DNA of 64,000 nucleotides from Marthasterias glacialis (taxonomy: Eukaryota; Echinodermata; Asteroidea; Forcipulatida; Asteriidae): contig OU452239.1 of NCBI GenBank assembly GCA_911728455.2, forward strand, positions 4,438,384 to 4,502,383, in the 5' to 3' direction. Of this stretch, positions 48,180 through 59,640 are shown in pieces (positions within the stretch are counted from its first letter, which is position 1; each line of letters starts with the position of its first letter). The position numbers were made by a program, and so were the translations under genes. Below the pieces are notes generated by a model. It searched no databases. It was not told the DNA's origin and saw only the letters and a list, made by a program, of their open reading frames with translations.

Positions 48180-48300
48180 ACAAAGAAAAATTGACTGGAG
48201 CAGGATTTGAACCTGCGACCACCGGCGTAACGTATAACCGACGCTCTACCAACTGAGCTATCCAGCCATGTATACAAATGGGCTACACGGCAGTAACCGG
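48180..48300 (-). repeat. tRNA-derived SINE, family 2, inverted copy
   Basis: The minus strand carries GGCTGGATAGCTCAGTTGGT (A box) and the B box GCAGGTTCAAATCCTGC. The acceptor and T stems pair well, but the anticodon arm is expanded (CGGTTATACGTTACGCCGG), so a tRNA scanner may call it. It sits head to head with the copy at 48275-48490 and adjoins the MITE ending at 48169. Confidence 0.7.
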
Positions 48301-48490
48301 TCTAATGGCTTGTGACTGGTACCCCACGAACAAAGATATTGACAAAATAGGGAAACCCCAACACTAGGGCTGGATAGCTCAGTTGGTGTGGTCGTAGGTT
48401 CAATTTCTCAGTCAATATTTTCTTTGTTCACCCCAAAATTGTTTTAAATATTTACCCAGTCAGTTTCCCTTGTGGTTTATTATTTGATTT
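48275..48490 (+). repeat. tRNA-derived SINE, family 2, deleted copy
   Basis: The 5' flank 'acacggcagtaaccggt...aaagatattgacaaaatagg' and the tail 'tttgttcaccccaaaattg' match 27700-27960. The tRNA body (from 48369) has lost its anticodon arm. Confidence 0.65.
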
Positions 48491-48620
48491 TTTCCACGTC
48501 GCATTTCCCCCGTCGCACTTATTTTAGTGTATTTAGTTAACTGGCAGGCAGGCGCGGATCGGGGGGGGGGAGGCTGGAGTTTTTACGTCTTCATTTGCAC
48601 GTCTGAAAATATAAAGAAGT

Positions 48621-48812
48621 ATTGACCCATTTCACCTGACGTCATCATCACAATAATCTTGGGTGCGCCATTTTGGTGGTCAATGTCACTGAGTTATTCA
48701 GTGAAGTGCGCATTTTTGGAGATGCGGCGTTTACACGTAAACCTATTGACCACCAAAAATGGTGGAAAACGTGGCACAGTCGGCGCGTGTGACGTGCGTG
48801 CAAGGGGTCAAT
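48621..48812. repeat. Short TIR repeat, ATTGACCC...GGGTCAAT
   Basis: Best preserved copy of the family at 1409 and 22891, with terminal ATTGACCC/GGGTCAAT. The inner inverted pair 'gtcaatgtcactgagttatt' / 'tattgaccaccaaaaatgg' partly folds back. Confidence 0.75.
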
Positions 48813-49239
48813 ATAGTGTATTTTTATGTAAAAGAGCTTGAAAATGTGTGCGTGTGTGTTAGGGCAAATTTACATAAAAAGACACTGTAGACTATTGACA
48901 GCCGGAAAGGATCCATTTGCAGGGGGTGGGGAGTCCCTTTGGATTTGTGTGATGTCCGACAGTCACGCTAAAAGCTTGGACTGGATCGCTCTGCGTTCAA
49001 AAGCTATGCGCACGTTCGCTGCATAATTCAATCTGTCGGACCAATCATTTTGCAGTATCTATAGATTATTCCATGTGCTGGACAATGTTTTGTCGTCTGC
49101 TCCTTTAAATAAAATTAAGTATTTTCCTTTCTACTTACGTTGTAAGCAAGTACAATATAACATAACGAATTAAAGCACTGCAAACATTCTGATTTGTTTA
49201 AGGTAAGGTTTTTGTCAAATTAGTCAAATTTTCATGGAC

Positions 49240-49780
49240 TTGTCACTGCTTTTTCCATTATTGTAATTTGGCGAACATACGCTAAAAACACCGCCTCTAC
49301 ACCGTTTGCCAAATTTCGGGAACGTTGCAAACGCCTTTTGTGCCCAACGCATTCCAATTTGAAAACGTGCGCGTAGTTGGCAAACGTTTGCGTTGTTAGC
49401 CTGTCTGACTGAGGCGGGAACGCACCCCTTCTGTCCCCACTTTGACGTGCGGTGTGACACGCAAAATTTGCGTACACACAAACTTGTGCGTATGCATTCC
49501 TCGATCCGGCCGGGAGCGAGAGCGCGCATATTATCATAAACTGATAAAAATCGTACCATGGTCCGTAGTGTGTGCCGCACACCTCCTCTCGGACCTACAA
49601 ACCCCTCATGCGCACGCGCACACTCCTAGTAGCTAGCTAGCTAGCTAGCCCCGCTGCATGCTGCTGCTGCATGGTGCTGTTGCAGTCAAAGATTATAGAG
49701 CGCAAAACTCGACTCTGCAATGTGAATGTATTAAGCCATAATCATGTACCGCAGAACGAACCGAATTGTTATGTAATGTA
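49240..49780. promoter_or_regulatory. CpG-rich, promoter-like stretch (possible first exon of the zinc-finger gene)
   Basis: CG dinucleotides are much denser here than around it, with (TAGC)n at about 49630-49650 and a CTG-rich patch at 49655-49683. A plus-strand donor, AAT|GTAAGT, lies at 49778. Overlapping ORFs in several frames are a composition effect. No TATA box was identified. Linking this to the downstream gene is inference. Confidence 0.35.
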
Positions 49781-51460
49781 AGTAATTATTTGGGTCTATC
49801 CACCTATACAGTATCAAATGCTCTTTTAAAATGGTATGCTTATGGTACTGAGAACTGTGTACTGTTACGCTAGGGAATTTTTTTAATCTGGTCTACTTGT
49901 AATTCACCAATCCAGAGCTTCAAAATGCATCATTCTGTCAATATGTAGCATGTATGTATGGCCATGGTTAGTGTACTTTCGCTCGAGAAGCGGCTAGCTA
50001 GTAAGCACATCACCGAACAATCGTTAGTGCTGACTATGTCATTCCATTTTATACTCATTCACAACTGGTAATGTCATTTGCTGTTATGGAGGTCAGTTTC
50101 TTGAATTTACCTAAAAGTAAGGTGACCAAATGTTTGTAATTATAGCGTATTTGGTAAACGTATTTCACTTTCCGTAATAAGTTTTTGATGCTGTGTAAGC
50201 ACGCCACAGAATTGTTAACAGTCAATGGACGAATCCATTTTCGTGATAATGGGGGAGTTTTAGCTTGCATGCACACGCATGTAGCTTAATGTACAGTGTC
50301 GGGTTAGTTAGGAAGATTCGTGCTTTCCTTTGTGTTTTCTCTGCTTGCGTTTTTTTTATGGCAATGACTCATGTTAATTTTACATTGATGCTTAAGCATC
50401 AAATTTACTTTGCTTTAAAATTTTGGATGAATAAATTGTCCCTTATATTAAAGTTATAATGTTGAACATCATTTTTAAACAACCTTATAAAAAGGACAAT
50501 TATTGATGTTACCTAATTCATAAATGAATTATTCCAAATTTTATCATTAGCTTACAAAATGGCTGCCTGTACATAACTTTCAATTCACCATTTTTGTTTT
50601 TGTTTAGTAAGAATAATTGTACCCTGTTCCTGTTATTAATTTTATTTTCAGTTACTGTTTTAGAAACATCATCCACCATTTATCATTAACACCTACACTC
50701 GATGGGAAACACTTCATTTCAACAATGATATTTTTATTAGTTAAATTCCGAAATTCACTTCTCTGTTCTTTAGGCTATAAATGCATTACTGTCATTGCCA
50801 TTGCATTGTTAATTAAAGTCATTCATAAGAACTTGGAGTTTGCATGGAGGATGAGAATGAAATAGAAAGCACTAACTAAACTACATGTAGTCATGTGTTT
50901 CTAATTGTTGGCAGTTGTAATTACTATACTAAGGTTTTGTTGCTAGTTAAATAATTCAAGATTATTTTTGTTTTATTGAACTGCACATTAAAAATAATGC
51001 GTATGACGATGATCTAATTAATACATGGTTCAAATCAAAGGTCTGTCGGCAGGCCATAGCTCTGGTTTTACCTTACAAGTGGCATGGGTGGGGTGTGCGT
51101 AAAGCACTCAAGTCTCACCACTGTGGCACTGGAGGGGGATCAGGGACAATGGTTTTTAATGAAGTAACATGTATCAGGATTGTTGGGGGCGGGGGGGGGG
51201 GTTGGATACAATCCTCCGGCCCCTCTGAGGCTGCGCTGCTGGCTTCTCAGCACCCAGTAAGGACAATTAGCCTCCAAAATGATGATTATTATATACTCTG
51301 TTGCAATATAATAAGAGTGCAACAGAGTAAAGAGCCGCACAACATGTTTAATGCATGTATTCATACATTGTACATATTTACCATGCATACCAATTATCAT
51401 CATTCATGCTGTCCTGAACAATCAATTTAAGTTTTTCATATGTTTAATTTTTTATTTTAG

Positions 51461-51509
51461 ATTGAAAGCAGCACACTGTGAGCCCTGGAGGAAGTTTTAC
51501 AAATATCTG
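51461..51509 (+). other. Candidate leader exon A
   Basis: Acceptor TTTTTTATTTTAG and donor ATCTG|GTTAGT enclose 49 bases. One frame reads LKAAHCEPWRKFYKYL and would continue openly into the next candidate exon. It may be untranslated leader of the zinc-finger gene or part of an unrecognised small gene. Confidence 0.35.
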
Positions 51510-51775
51510 GTTAGTAAAATTCTATAAAGACATAAGGTAGTTAAGGCAACTTTGTTGACATCATGATCTTTTGTATACTGTGTGTTGGTTTATTTCTTCT
51601 CGCAAGAACAAGTTTCATCATTTAAAGACACTGTATTGGCAAAACTTACCAGTGAGCAGGTTGTTGTACTTTGAAAAGGAGCGTTAAAACAAAAATCCAC
51701 ATAGTCTGTTCTTGTCCAAGTTGTAGACCGACACAAAACCTTTGTAGACCTATACATTAAAACCCTGTCTCCCTC

Positions 51776-51895
51776 GTGTCTTTGGCAATAGACCCTCCTG
51801 AGTCCTCCACTATCCTCCTCTTTATGAATAACTCATCACCCAAACGTCTGGACTTGGATAAGATTGGTATGCCTGGGCCAGTGATAAGCAATTTA
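51776..51895 (+). repeat. Dispersed repeat, weak copy of 53633-53840
   Basis: 'acccaaacg..tggact' and 'ttggtatgcctgggccagtg' resemble 53710-53760 and 8190-8240. The ORF at 51776-52147 crosses it and is not credible as a gene. Confidence 0.35.
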
Positions 51896-52276
51896 TCAAA
51901 ATATTATACCATATTTACCACAAACAGACCCTTGTCATTTGATTGGTGGAACACATGTCACGTGTCATCCTTTGTTTTGCCATGTATAACTTACTGTTGC
52001 AATATTGGACCCTCGTATATTTATAGGACGTCAAATATGGATTTTTTTACTCTTAATTCGCAGTGTCGTTCCCAAAATAATCGTTCCCTCATCCAAATGA
52101 GGCAAGGTCATGTCACGGCCGTCCGACAAGGTTGGTGTCTACATTGAGTTGTCCACATTATTTGGAAGGGGTTTTTAAGAATTTCAGAGTGGGGGTAGAC
52201 TAGGAAACATGTCTATTTTGTGTTTATTGTGGTAAAAATTCAAATAAGGATCTTTGTTTGGGTTATAGGCCTGTAA

Positions 52277-52441
52277 AACAAATATTGAATGCATCCGTTA
52301 GTGCATTATCACAGATTTAATCACTTGGTGAAATCCGGCTTTTCCATTTCACTCGTCTTTGCCTCGTGAAATGGAATAGTCCGGATTTCACCTTGTGATT
52401 ATATTCTGTGACAGTGTGCTCATAAGCATCCAATATTTGTT
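52277..52441. repeat. 165-bp foldback
   Basis: AACAAATATTGAATGCATCC at the left faces GCATCCAATATTTGTT at the right. The inner arms TAATCACTTGGTGAAATCCG and CGGATTTCACCTTGTGATTA pair closely around a short centre. Confidence 0.85.
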
Positions 52442-52795
52442 AAATGTAGGTCCGCCCATGCTATTTGTACTCAATAAGATTTTCCTTTTTTTTTTTAAGG
52501 GTAAAAAATCATGCCTGATTAAGGATACAATGTAGCATTACTTAATTTTGGTTGAAAAATTAGTTATTTGAAGACAATTTGTTTATTCTTAAGGTTTTAT
52601 TTTGTGATTCCTTTTTTAGATTCAACCCTCTAGTCGCGGTAACATAGTTGACCAACTGAAACTATTCAACTGCACTGATCATGTATGGTTACACAACTGC
52701 ACAGAACTTTGTGTTTACAGTGTAGATGCATCCGACACCTGATTGCAGGTTGGCATAGGTTTCTACCATTAATGAATGCCTGGGAGAATTTATGG

Positions 52796-53228
52796 TTAAA
52801 GGGCCCATGAAGAGGTATTTTGTCACATTACATTTTTGTGGCTTAATATGTGGTTTGAAATTAACAATACATACTGTATCATTGACTATTTTGATGTGTT
52901 TGTTATGCGTTAATACACTTTAATTGAGCCCCGAAAATGTGTGTCATTTGATTGCGCAATGATTTGTGACGTAGACTGTGGTCAAACGTTTCAAAGACAG
53001 CTCTGGTGCCGAGTGGTCAACAATGCATTGTGTGTTATTGTCACACACATGGCCCTGGTCAGCCGGTCCACTGTCTACGTCACAGATTTTATGTTAATGA
53101 GAAAGGGTGGGTGGAGCGCGGCAATCCCCTAATTTTAGAAATTGTTATTTCTACGGTAAACAGGCATACTATGATAGGCATACTTCCTTTTTTAACCAAT
53201 AAAAAAAATTAATTCATGGGACCTTTAA
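52796..53228. mobile_element. 433-bp MITE flanked by TTAA
   Basis: Left TTAAAGGGCCCATGAA and right, inverted, TTAAAGGTCCCATGAA. The inner pair 'tgtgacgtagactgtggtca' / 'ccactgtctacgtcacag' folds back too. No ORF of interest. Confidence 0.85.
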
Positions 53229-53632
53229 AGACTGGTCGCATTGGGGTGTATTAACATGTGATATTGTTAAACTCTGAAAATCTCCAAACTGTCTGTAAAT
53301 TTAAATTTGCATTATTCAAAAAGCCTGAATTTTCTCAGATGCAACAAAGAAATTAAACAAGGTCACACTGAGATAAAGTACAAAGAAACAAAGTGATTTA
53401 ATAATGAAAATATCAACCACTTCAAGTATCGATAAGGTTTAACAGAGTTCTGTATACACTGTGATGTTGTGTGGGGAACTATCAAACTATCAAATTGTCT
53501 GTTTTCTTTGTGCATATTTTTGTTTTCTTGATTTTGGCAAGGAGATATGGTGCTATGTGCACTCATATACCACACAATGCATGAACGACGGTGTATAATT
53601 TTAAGTTAGCTGGTATCCAAATGGAACCAAGT

Positions 53633-53840
53633 TAACCCTTACTCTCCTGAGTGATTTACTAGGATCCTTCCACCCTCTAACAAATTCCAACACCATATGG
53701 GTAACTCAACACCCAAACTGTGGTACTCTGATTATGGTGGTATGCCTGAACCAATGTAAAGCATGATCAGTTTACTCATGCAGTCCCCAGTCCAACAAAA
53801 TCCAACAAAACCTGCTGTTAGATTTTGATGGAATAGGGAT
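53633..53840 (+). repeat. Dispersed repeat shared with 8150-8290
   Basis: 'acccaaactgtggtactctg', 'attatggtggtatgcctg' and 'ccagtccaacaaaatccaac' match the copy at 8190-8280. Class unknown. Confidence 0.5.
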
Positions 53841-54091
53841 ATAAAGCTGAACACCAACCAAATTATTTTCATTTATGGTGCTGTTAATTTTCAAAGCTGA
53901 CAGTCTGGTTCTTGAAAATATGCATAAATAGTTCATTATGTGTAAGAGATTACGTGTAAGAGATTACATGTAGGTGCCACGCAAAAATTGAACAGCCTGA
54001 AAAATGGCCCTTGAACATGATAAAAGAAATTTATATTAAAAATGGTGATAATTTTTAACCTTCTTTTTCCTTAAAAAAGGTATTTATTGAT

Positions 54092-54134
54092 GGGAATAAC
54101 AGTGTGAGAACCTGGTCTTCCCACTGTTATTCCC
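54092..54134. repeat. Inverted repeat, 13-bp arms
   Basis: GGGAATAACAGTG (54092-54104) and CACTGTTATTCCC (54122-54134) are separated by 17 bases. Confidence 0.85.
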
Positions 54135-54360
54135 TTAATTACCTTGGTTGGTGGCTTGCTGCTGTTAATGTACCACGCTTTCAGCTCAAAATGAAAAATT
54201 ATAGTGGATGATCAGACTGATTGGTCAGACACGAGAGTTAAAGTGTAGTAACTCATTTTGTAATTGTAAATTATTGCATTTTATATAATTCACACTTTTA
54301 TACAATTTACAGTTTTTAGAATCCTTTCAAATCATTTTTTTATGTATCTTGTCGTATTAG

Positions 54361-54433
54361 ATCAGTTCTGAAGATAAGACTCATGGGGAAACTGGAATGA
54401 ACATCAGGACTCAAAGTGTTGTCACTAAGACTT
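54361..54433 (+). other. Candidate leader exon B
   Basis: Acceptor CTTGTCGTATTAG and donor ACTT|GTGAGT enclose 73 bases that are open in frame 1 (ISSEDKTHGETGMNIRTQSV and on). Joined to the exon at 61097 the frame stops after seven codons. It may be leader sequence carrying short upstream ORFs. Confidence 0.4.
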
Positions 54434-55067
54434 GTGAGTAAAATGTACACGTATTTAACATGACTACACACTTTTATTACTATAAACATACATACATGGT
54501 AAGTCCACTTACAGCATGTAAAATTCTATGTATTATCTGTCATGTCTGTGTGCATGTCTAGTAATGCATTGTACATGTAGCTGAATTATTTATTGCATTT
54601 ATTAGGTGTTCGGGTACAGCCTCTTAGGCGTTTGTACAACTGCGCGAACACCTCTTAGTACTGTTCTTTTTTTTAGAGATGTTCGGCCAACAGCAGAACA
54701 ACAGTTGTTATTGTTTTTTGTTTTTGTTTTTTTTGTAGGTGTTAGTGCAACTGCGCGAACACATCTTGTTATTAATTGTTTTGTTTTTTTCCCCCCCTTT
54801 TTAGGTGTTCGTGCAATATGAGCACAAACACCTCTTGACTTTGTTCTGTGTTTTTTTTCGTCTTCTCCATCTTCTTCTTGAGCTCAACTCTTCTGTACAG
54901 CATAACTCAAAATTGAAATTGAAAGTCATCAGACAATTGAACCTCAGTATTAAGATGGCACAGTTTTCATGACGTAAAGACGACCTCACCAGGTGTCGAT
55001 ATTTGAAAAAATTCTCAATTCCAGAACCACACAATGAATTTTCACAATCTGTACATCATCGGAAACA

Positions 55068-55640
55068 CTAAGTAAATGCCTCACAGATGTGATCTCGATT
55101 TGACATTTTCTTCTGGTTCAAACCATGTGTTGAAAATGTCAAAAATTTGATGATATTGCAGCGGTACACAGTGTTTCTGGTCAGCTGTGTTGATGGCTGT
55201 CTGTTCAAATTCTTCCGTGAAGATGTCATTGGGAAGTGGGGATGTAGGAGATCCCATTGAGGTTCCTGCTGACTGTTCAAAGATATTGTCACATCATTGG
55301 AATCTGGATGATGATAGGCAGGCTTGAAGTAGGTAATGAATCTGGTTTGGGTTGAGATCAGTCCGATCTCCAAAGGTTGGTCATTCAGGAGGTGTTCCCT
55401 AGTGATGAAGCAGGCATCAGTGGTGGGGACATTGGTGAACAGGGAGACCACATCAAAGCTCACCATGATGGTGTCTGGTTGAAGAGTGAGGTTCTGTATG
55501 AACTCGGCAAAGTGGTCAGAGTTCTTGACATGATGGATTGTGTTGCCAATCAGGGGGTGTAAGGCCCCCTCATGATGCTACAATTGGGCAGAGGGGAATG
55601 AGAGGCCATAGAGATCCAGAGACACAACACAGTACCACAA
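55068..55640 (-). mobile_element. Penelope-like element, reverse transcriptase fragment
   Basis: On the minus strand an open segment encodes IMVSFDVVSLFTNVP (55425-55469), the motif-A region of Penelope-like RTs. It is preceded by an IGNTIHHVKNSDHF-type stretch and followed, in a shifted frame, by GTSMGSP and EEFEQTAINTAD. Frameshifts, and the lack of the YVDD block and GIY-YIG endonuclease, show a dead fragment. The family call rests on these motifs. Confidence 0.8.
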
Positions 55641-58499
55641 GACATTGGCTTGTTCTTTAGCGACATCTGGTGACCCATCTTGCTCAAGAGCCCAAGCAAT
55701 ACAAATCAATGCACCAGTTCTCCCCCTCCGACCTAGGGTCCACTATACCTGATGTCAACCTAATTAGGGCACTTGTCTCTGCATCCTCCCCCCTCCACGC
55801 CTTATTACTCCCCTCTTTCCTACTGCCGCACCCAAGCCAGACTGACATACCTGTGTAAACAGTCACTTCTCTCCCCTCACTCATGGGATCCAAGGTATCC
55901 AGCATCCACGGCTCATTGCACTCCCCCCATATATGCCACAGGCCAAGTTGGAACCCTGAAGTCCCCTGATGTTGTACAGAGATATAAACCACATGGTGTC
56001 ACCGCAAATCCTTACTTTATTGTATTCCCACCATACAAACCTTCAAGTCTTATTTAACTTTGTTAATTTTCAATTTCAAATTTTTTTTAAACCAATTTTC
56101 ATGAGGAATTTTTAACTTATAGTAGTATCAATAAAAGCTGATTGTAATGGTAAAATTTGAACAAAAAGCGACTGTTGCATTCGGAAGTTATTGCAAAAAG
56201 AAGGTGCTGTTTTTTGTGCGATCTAAACAGCCGACAACCTATTGTTTTTCGTTCTGTATTTTTTGTCTAGGTGTTAGGCTACCAGCCGAAAACCTATTGT
56301 TATTGTTAAGTTTTTTTTTCCTCGTCTTCTTATCAGCGAACCTTCTCTTGCAATTTTGAAAAAAATTTAAGCTTGTATGAACTTGAAACTTATCATGAAC
56401 ATAAACCTTAACGAGTAGATGAAACCGCAACTTTTTTGCAATGATGACATCATTACGTTAAATAAACGTTAAATTATTTGAAAATTCATATCTTCAGAAC
56501 CACAATCGCTACATTCAAGATTCTTCCACTACATGGAACCTCTTGTAATGATCTAAAAATGTTGTAAACAAGTTGACCTCATTTGACCTTTACTTCCGGT
56601 CGAAACCGGAAGTTCTGAATTTCAAAAATTCATAATACAAGAACTACTAATCATGTTGTCAAAATTTAAATGTCAGTGTGAAGATCGTTTAGCCTGCTCA
56701 AACTTTTCCTCACTTATGTTTTCTTCTCGTTTTCCCTTTCCTAAAGCGCTCTGAGACTTTACTTTAATTTTGTGCTATATAAAAACTGTTTATTATTATT
56801 ATTACCATTACCAAGCTACAAGTTTGAGTTGAAACTTGGTGTGTTGTTAGAAGTTCCTGTAAAATATTAAATGACGTCATCATGGTTTGTTTTTTTTACA
56901 AATTTTAAAATTTGGGGCAACTTTACTCATAAATTTCTAACCAAACAAGCTATATTCAAAAATCTCCTTGAAACAGGCCTAATAGGTCATAGATGCTTAG
57001 AAAACGAGGTGATGCCGTCATGACGTTATTAAGTTTCAGGTTATATCACCTTAAAGGTACAGTTTTCAAATCCGGAAAAGCCACTTGTTCTGTCCATACG
57101 ACAGACAAACCTCTAGTTCTTCTTTTTCTTCTTCTATCCAACTCTTCTCCAAACGATAACGCAAGATTGAAATTGAATTTAATCTTGAAACTTGGCATAT
57201 ATAGGCCTACTTGAACCTCAACATGAATCTGGCTCTTGAATGGTGACATCATAAGGTGTCGAATTACATTAAATCAAATTTTAGTATTTAAAGAACCATA
57301 ACTTTTAAACTGCACAATGGATTTTTTATAATCTGTACATTATCAGAAAGACCTTCAAAAATTGAGTAAACGGTTTACTTACATGAACCCAGTATGACCT
57401 TGTCTTCCGGTTCATACAAAGTTGAAAATTTCAAAATTCATATCTCAAGAACTTATAATGTTTACATCAGCTTGTAGACCTTTGAGTCTGCTCAAACTTT
57501 TACACAGAGATGACACCAGTTTGATCTTTAATTCTGGTCAAAACTGGACATTAAAGCGCAATGTTTGTGTTGCGATCATAGTCCATTACACGCAGTACTT
57601 ACATTGTACATATGCGTATGTATGCACGTGGCTGTGCAACATTGGTGGGCCCATTGTACATGTACATTGGCGATGTGGTACAATGTATAGTCTCTGTTCA
57701 AGGTGCTCACAGCCGGATTTGGCTCCAGGCTTGGTTAGTCTTTAAGACAGCTGTCCATGGTAACCTCATTGAGTTAAATGTGAACATTCAAAGTTTAATA
57801 TTAAAAAAATATATTCCCTGAACTACATAAGCTATTTTCACTTCATATGAAAGGGCGTAACCTACTTCACAAAAGTTGCACTGACATGACCCCAATTGGC
57901 CTCGTTGTGAGGTCTGCAGACATTACGAACTGAAATTTAAATATGGTCTCTGTGAATAAAATAACATTTGACCATTAGGCTTTCCAATTATAAGAGTAAT
58001 GACATCCATGGTCAACGCCCTGTCGTGACAAGTTTAAAAATGTACTATTTTGTTGAAAATAGTTTATAACTTAGCACGATACAATGTAAATCTCAATGCC
58101 AAGATAAGGAATTAGCAATCACGTAATGACTTCATCAATTTTCAAATAATGCTTAATCAAAATTTATTATTGCAAAAATTGAAATCTTAGAACCCTCCTG
58201 TTACGATTTTAATCTTCCCATTTTACATGAAACGTTGATGTATGAAAGTTCTTATTTGGTAGTGACCTGATTTGACCTCGCTTCCTGCCAAAACTTGAAG
58301 TTCTAATACAATACATATTATAAAGCTGTATTTAATGGTTCATATGTTTATGTTTTATTTGATTTAACTTTTAATATTTACATTGTACCTGCTACATTTA
58401 TTCGCAAACCACAAACACCTAGTGTTTATAACCACACAAACAATCTACATGTGTACATCTAGTTAGTACTATAACTAATATAAGGTGTTCGTGTTAACA

Positions 58500-59640
58500 T
58501 TTTTCCCCCTCTACTCTTCTCCACATAATATATCTTTAAATGATTTTTTTCATTCTGGTGTACTCCATGGCGAAAACCGTGGTTTCAGCTTGATGTTTTT
58601 GGAATCAAGTCACATGGCAGTATCATAGGTCAAGTCTGAGAAGATTTCTGCAGACGAGGTCATTGGGGCTTATAAATGCTAACCATGATGTATTCAAATT
58701 CCAAGGTGATAAAAGTCCCCATGGTGAAACTAAAGAAAAGAACAGAGAAGTGGTTTTACTCAATTGAAAGGCAATATGTACAGCAAAATGGGCAGATTCC
58801 ACAGGATTTGGGGTAGGGAAACTGAAGCAAATCTATAGGGATGATTAGAGAAAACCAGGTCAGTGGTAGAACCAACTGAGGGATTGTCCAGGTCAAGGGG
58901 ATGCATGACTGATGTAAAAACGCTGGTTCAGGATGAGCTCAGAGGCAATTTTAGTCTGGTTCGATTAGGGCTGCAATGTAGCTTGATGCATTGCGTTGAC
59001 GTCTACATACATTGAAGTCGCCCAAGATGAGACAGTGAATTGAAATTCCAATATGATGTGTTAGATGAAGGAGGGTGATAGATAGGATTCAAACTTGACT
59101 GACATCCACATCAGCTCAATGTCATCATGTTCAAAGATGCATTGAAAGTAGCAAGGACACCACCCTCATGGCATCCTTGATGGTCCCATGGATGGATTGT
59201 AGTGAGGCGTTGGCCATGTTTCAGTGAAGAGTTGAATTCCTGGAAAAGAATTTGCAAATAAATACATTTGGAGCTGTTCTGGATACTTTGAGTATTACAT
59301 AAAATGCTGGTAATAATTTTATGATTAGGCTGATCATGAAAATTGCGATCATAATCAGCTGGTTGATGTGGTCCAGGGTTTATATGTAGTAGTTCAATGT
59401 CACCACTGGCCATGCAGTAGTCGATAGACCATCGCAATGGTGACCCAAACCCTAGACCATCATGTAAAACAAAGTCCATCAGTTTAAGTTAAATCATGGA
59501 GTTGATGTTGACCAGGATGAAACTGAATGGATCAGGGATGTTGTGATGACCATATATTCAGTTTTAGATTCCACAGCACTGCAGATCAGAAACAAGACAT
59601 GGAGGACTAAAACGAGAGATGTACTGACTGCCATTTTGAT
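58500..59640 (-). mobile_element. LINE 5' part: signal-like leader, damaged 2A-like peptide, endonuclease fragment
   Basis: On the minus strand, 59633-59560 encodes MAVSTSLVLVLHVLFLICSA, which looks like a signal peptide. At 59404-59369 lies GDIEL-LHI-NPGP, the 2A consensus (GD-E-NPGP) split by three extra residues. Then comes a start-of-endonuclease-like stretch (ITSILCNTQSIQNSS) and, near 59022-59008, GDFNV, the apurinic-endonuclease catalytic box. Stops and frameshifts throughout make it inactive. From literature knowledge, 2A peptides occur at the start of some echinoderm CR1/L2-type LINE proteins. It may be the same family as 44995-45640. Confidence 0.7.

Noticed and set aside
49224-49582. 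Two overlapping 116-118-residue minus-strand ORFs in different frames
   Set aside because: Both lie in CpG-rich sequence poor in stop codons; two frames open at once points to composition, not coding.
51776-52147. 123-residue plus-strand ORF
   Set aside because: It crosses a dispersed repeat seen also at 53633 and 8150, and no domain is recognisable.
55684-55992. 102-residue minus-strand ORF next to the Penelope-like fragment
   Set aside because: No RT or GIY-YIG motif and no similarity I can name; an opposite-strand ORF overlaps it.
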